Part shown: piece after piece, positions 62,992-64,000 of the stretch
How positions within the stretch are numbered: the stretch's first letter is position 1
Layout: the number at the start of each line of letters is the position of its first letter
Source of the DNA: Bacillus thuringiensis
Lineage (GTDB): Bacteria; Bacillota; Bacilli; Bacillales; Bacillaceae_G
Direction of reading: 5' to 3'
Length of the DNA: 64,000 nucleotides
Assembly: GCF_022095615.2 (NCBI RefSeq)
Contig: NZ_CP155559.1
Coordinates: forward strand, 1,051,501 to 1,115,500
Notes under the pieces: model-generated
Database searches by the model: none
Told to the model about the DNA's origin: nothing
What the model saw: the letters and a program-made list of their open reading frames with translations, nothing else
Program-made: the position numbers and the translations under genes

Positions 62992-63900
62992 GTGGAAATA
63001 TTGCGTTTGGTAACGGCGAAAAAAGATGAAAAGGTATTTGTAGGTATTGTGGATGAAGAGGAAGAAAAGGTATTACATGTAAGAGAAGCGCAAAGACAAA
63101 AAGGGGAAAAGGTTACGATTCCGATTACAATGTTAGAGTGTATTGAAAGAGGAACCGAATGCTTTGAAAAAATATGTGATATTGTAAATTGGGCGAAGGA
63201 AAATGAAGGAGCGGCGTATTATCCGTTAACTGAGGTGAAAATATTAGCACCAATTCCAAGGCCAAGGAAGAATATTCTTTGCGTTGGAAAGAACTATCGT
63301 GAGCATGCGATAGAAATGGGCGGAGTAGAGTCAATTCCAGAAAATATAATGATCTTTACGAAAGCGCCAACGACAGTTATTGGAATGAATGAAAAAATTA
63401 ATAGTCATCCCCACGCAACGAATGAACTAGACTATGAAGGAGAACTAGCTATCATCATTGGTAAGAGAGGGAAACAAATAAAAAAAGAAAAAGCACTTGA
63501 GCATGTTTTTGGTTATACCATTATAAATGATATAACTGCTCGCGACATTCAAAGGAAGCATAAACAATTTTTCCTTGGAAAAAGTTTCGATACGTTTTGT
63601 CCGATGGGACCGTATCTAATTCATAAATCAATGGTGAGTGCGCCAAATGCGTTACACATTGAAACGGTAGTAAACGGGGAAGTAAGGCAAACTTCAAATA
63701 CAAATAAAATGATTTTTACAATAGAAGAAATCATTTCAACGATAAGTAAAGGAATGACGTTAGAGCCAGGCGATATTATCGCAACAGGAACGCCGGCTGG
63801 TGTCGGGAAAGGTTTCACACCACCGAAGTTTTTGCATGCTGGTGATGAAGTGGTCATTACAGTAGAAGGAATTGGTACTTTGCGAAATGTAGTGAAATAA
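62992..63900 (+). CDS. yisK: Fumarylacetoacetate hydrolase-family protein YisK
   Basis: 302 residues of the FAH superfamily. The catalytic-core motifs are CVGKNYREHAIEMG, LDYEGELAIIIGKRG (metal Glu), YTIINDITARDIQ and GDIIATGTPAGVGKGFTPPK. It aligns well by eye with B. subtilis YisK, a divalent-metal enzyme reported to decarboxylate oxaloacetate and to associate with the cell wall machinery. GTG start at 62992 with AGGATGGAG ahead. Divergent from the Spo0E-like gene. Confidence 0.9.
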   Translation: MEILRLVTAKKDEKVFVGIVDEEEEKVLHVREAQRQKGEKVTIPITMLECIERGTECFEKICDIVNWAKENEGAAYYPLTEVKILAPIPRPRKNILCVGKNYREHAIEMGGVESIPENIMIFTKAPTTVIGMNEKINSHPHATNELDYEGELAIIIGKRGKQIKKEKALEHVFGYTIINDITARDIQRKHKQFFLGKSFDTFCPMGPYLIHKSMVSAPNALHIETVVNGEVRQTSNTNKMIFTIEEIISTISKGMTLEPGDIIATGTPAGVGKGFTPPKFLHAGDEVVITVEGIGTLRNVVK

Positions 63901-63935
63901 AAAAAGAGCTATCTTGTGAAAAGATAGCTCTTTTC
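63901..63935. terminator. Terminator after yisK, probably bidirectional
   Basis: AAAAAGAGCTATCTT-GTGAA-AAGATAGCTCTTTT. Confidence 0.9.
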
Positions 63936-64000
63936 TATGGTCTTGGGTGATAGAGGTAATCGATAATCGAAAAAGTGTAAAGACCAATGAATGCAAGTGT
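63935..64000 (-). CDS. C-terminal end of a minus-strand gene (partial at window edge)
   Basis: From 64000 the minus strand is open for 21 codons (TLAFIGLYTFSIIDYLYHPR then one more residue and a stop) and ends beside the shared terminator. The position after yisK and the hydrophobic end suggest a membrane protein, but the fragment is too short to identify. Confidence 0.4.
   Translation of the reverse strand, partial: TLAFIGLYTFSIIDYLYHPRP

Noticed and set aside
1..64000. CRISPR array, tRNA, rRNA, prophage or full IS element
   Set aside because: No spaced direct repeats, RNA gene signatures, integrase or transposase genes were seen; the only mobile element is the short bcr1-type repeat.

Overview
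The window is chromosomal DNA of a low-GC Firmicute and looks like the Bacillus cereus group (B. cereus, anthracis or thuringiensis). Reasons visible in the sequence: a short structured element flanked by a TTTAT duplication that matches what is known of bcr1, a repeat specific to this group; a BslK-type NEAT/SLH heme protein; three SLH-only proteins; and AceA, CspA, GerP and ComK of cereus-group type. Gene order partly follows the B. subtilis hemY-yhgD-yhgE, yhfH-yhfI-lplJ-yhfL and yhjE-sipV-addB-addA-gerP-yisK regions, so this is mostly conserved backbone with small group-specific insertions. I see no rRNA, tRNA, CRISPR array, prophage or full-length IS element.

Layout. 1-12 kb: the end of hemY, a DUF4026 protein, a large secreted nuclease, a lone ABC-2-like permease, a TetR/YhgE pair with three copies of one 23-bp operator-like palindrome, and small membrane proteins. 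12-20 kb: a DinB protein with its WYL regulator, a CcpB-like LacI regulator, yhfH, an MBL-fold hydrolase, lplJ, a lipoprotein gene split by bcr1, and the acyl-CoA ligase lcfB. 19.6-25 kb: bslK behind a Fur-controlled promoter, then the sulfate transporter sbp-cysT-cysW-cysA. 25-33 kb: VanY-type carboxypeptidase, a remnant of a second (S11) carboxypeptidase, a phosphoesterase, an HD protein, an ECF sigma/anti-sigma pair and an AraC/GyrI-type regulator.

33-45 kb: a two-component system divergent from a CPBP (Rce1-like) membrane protease, three small membrane proteins, an M48 (Ste24-like) protease, a chemoreceptor, a DMT transporter and three tandem SLH-only proteins. 45-52 kb: glyoxylate shunt (aceB-aceA), a phosphotransferase-like protein, cspA with a long structured leader, comK, a TVP38 protein and signal peptidase I. 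52.8-64 kb: addB-addA, a zinc-ribbon/alpha-CTD-like protein, the spore-coat operon gerPABCDEF on the minus strand behind a sigma-K-like promoter, a Spo0E-type phosphatase, yisK, and the tail of one more gene.

Most genes are ordinary housekeeping or envelope genes. The parts most worth a second look are the two-component/CPBP/M48 cluster with a central 11-bp-phased direct repeat, the triple operator of the TetR/YhgE pair, a short palindromic repeat found in two length forms at gene ends, the bcr1-disrupted lipoprotein, the attenuator-like cspA and sulfate-operon leaders, and the SLH-only protein cluster. I did not find anything I can claim as a clearly new system.
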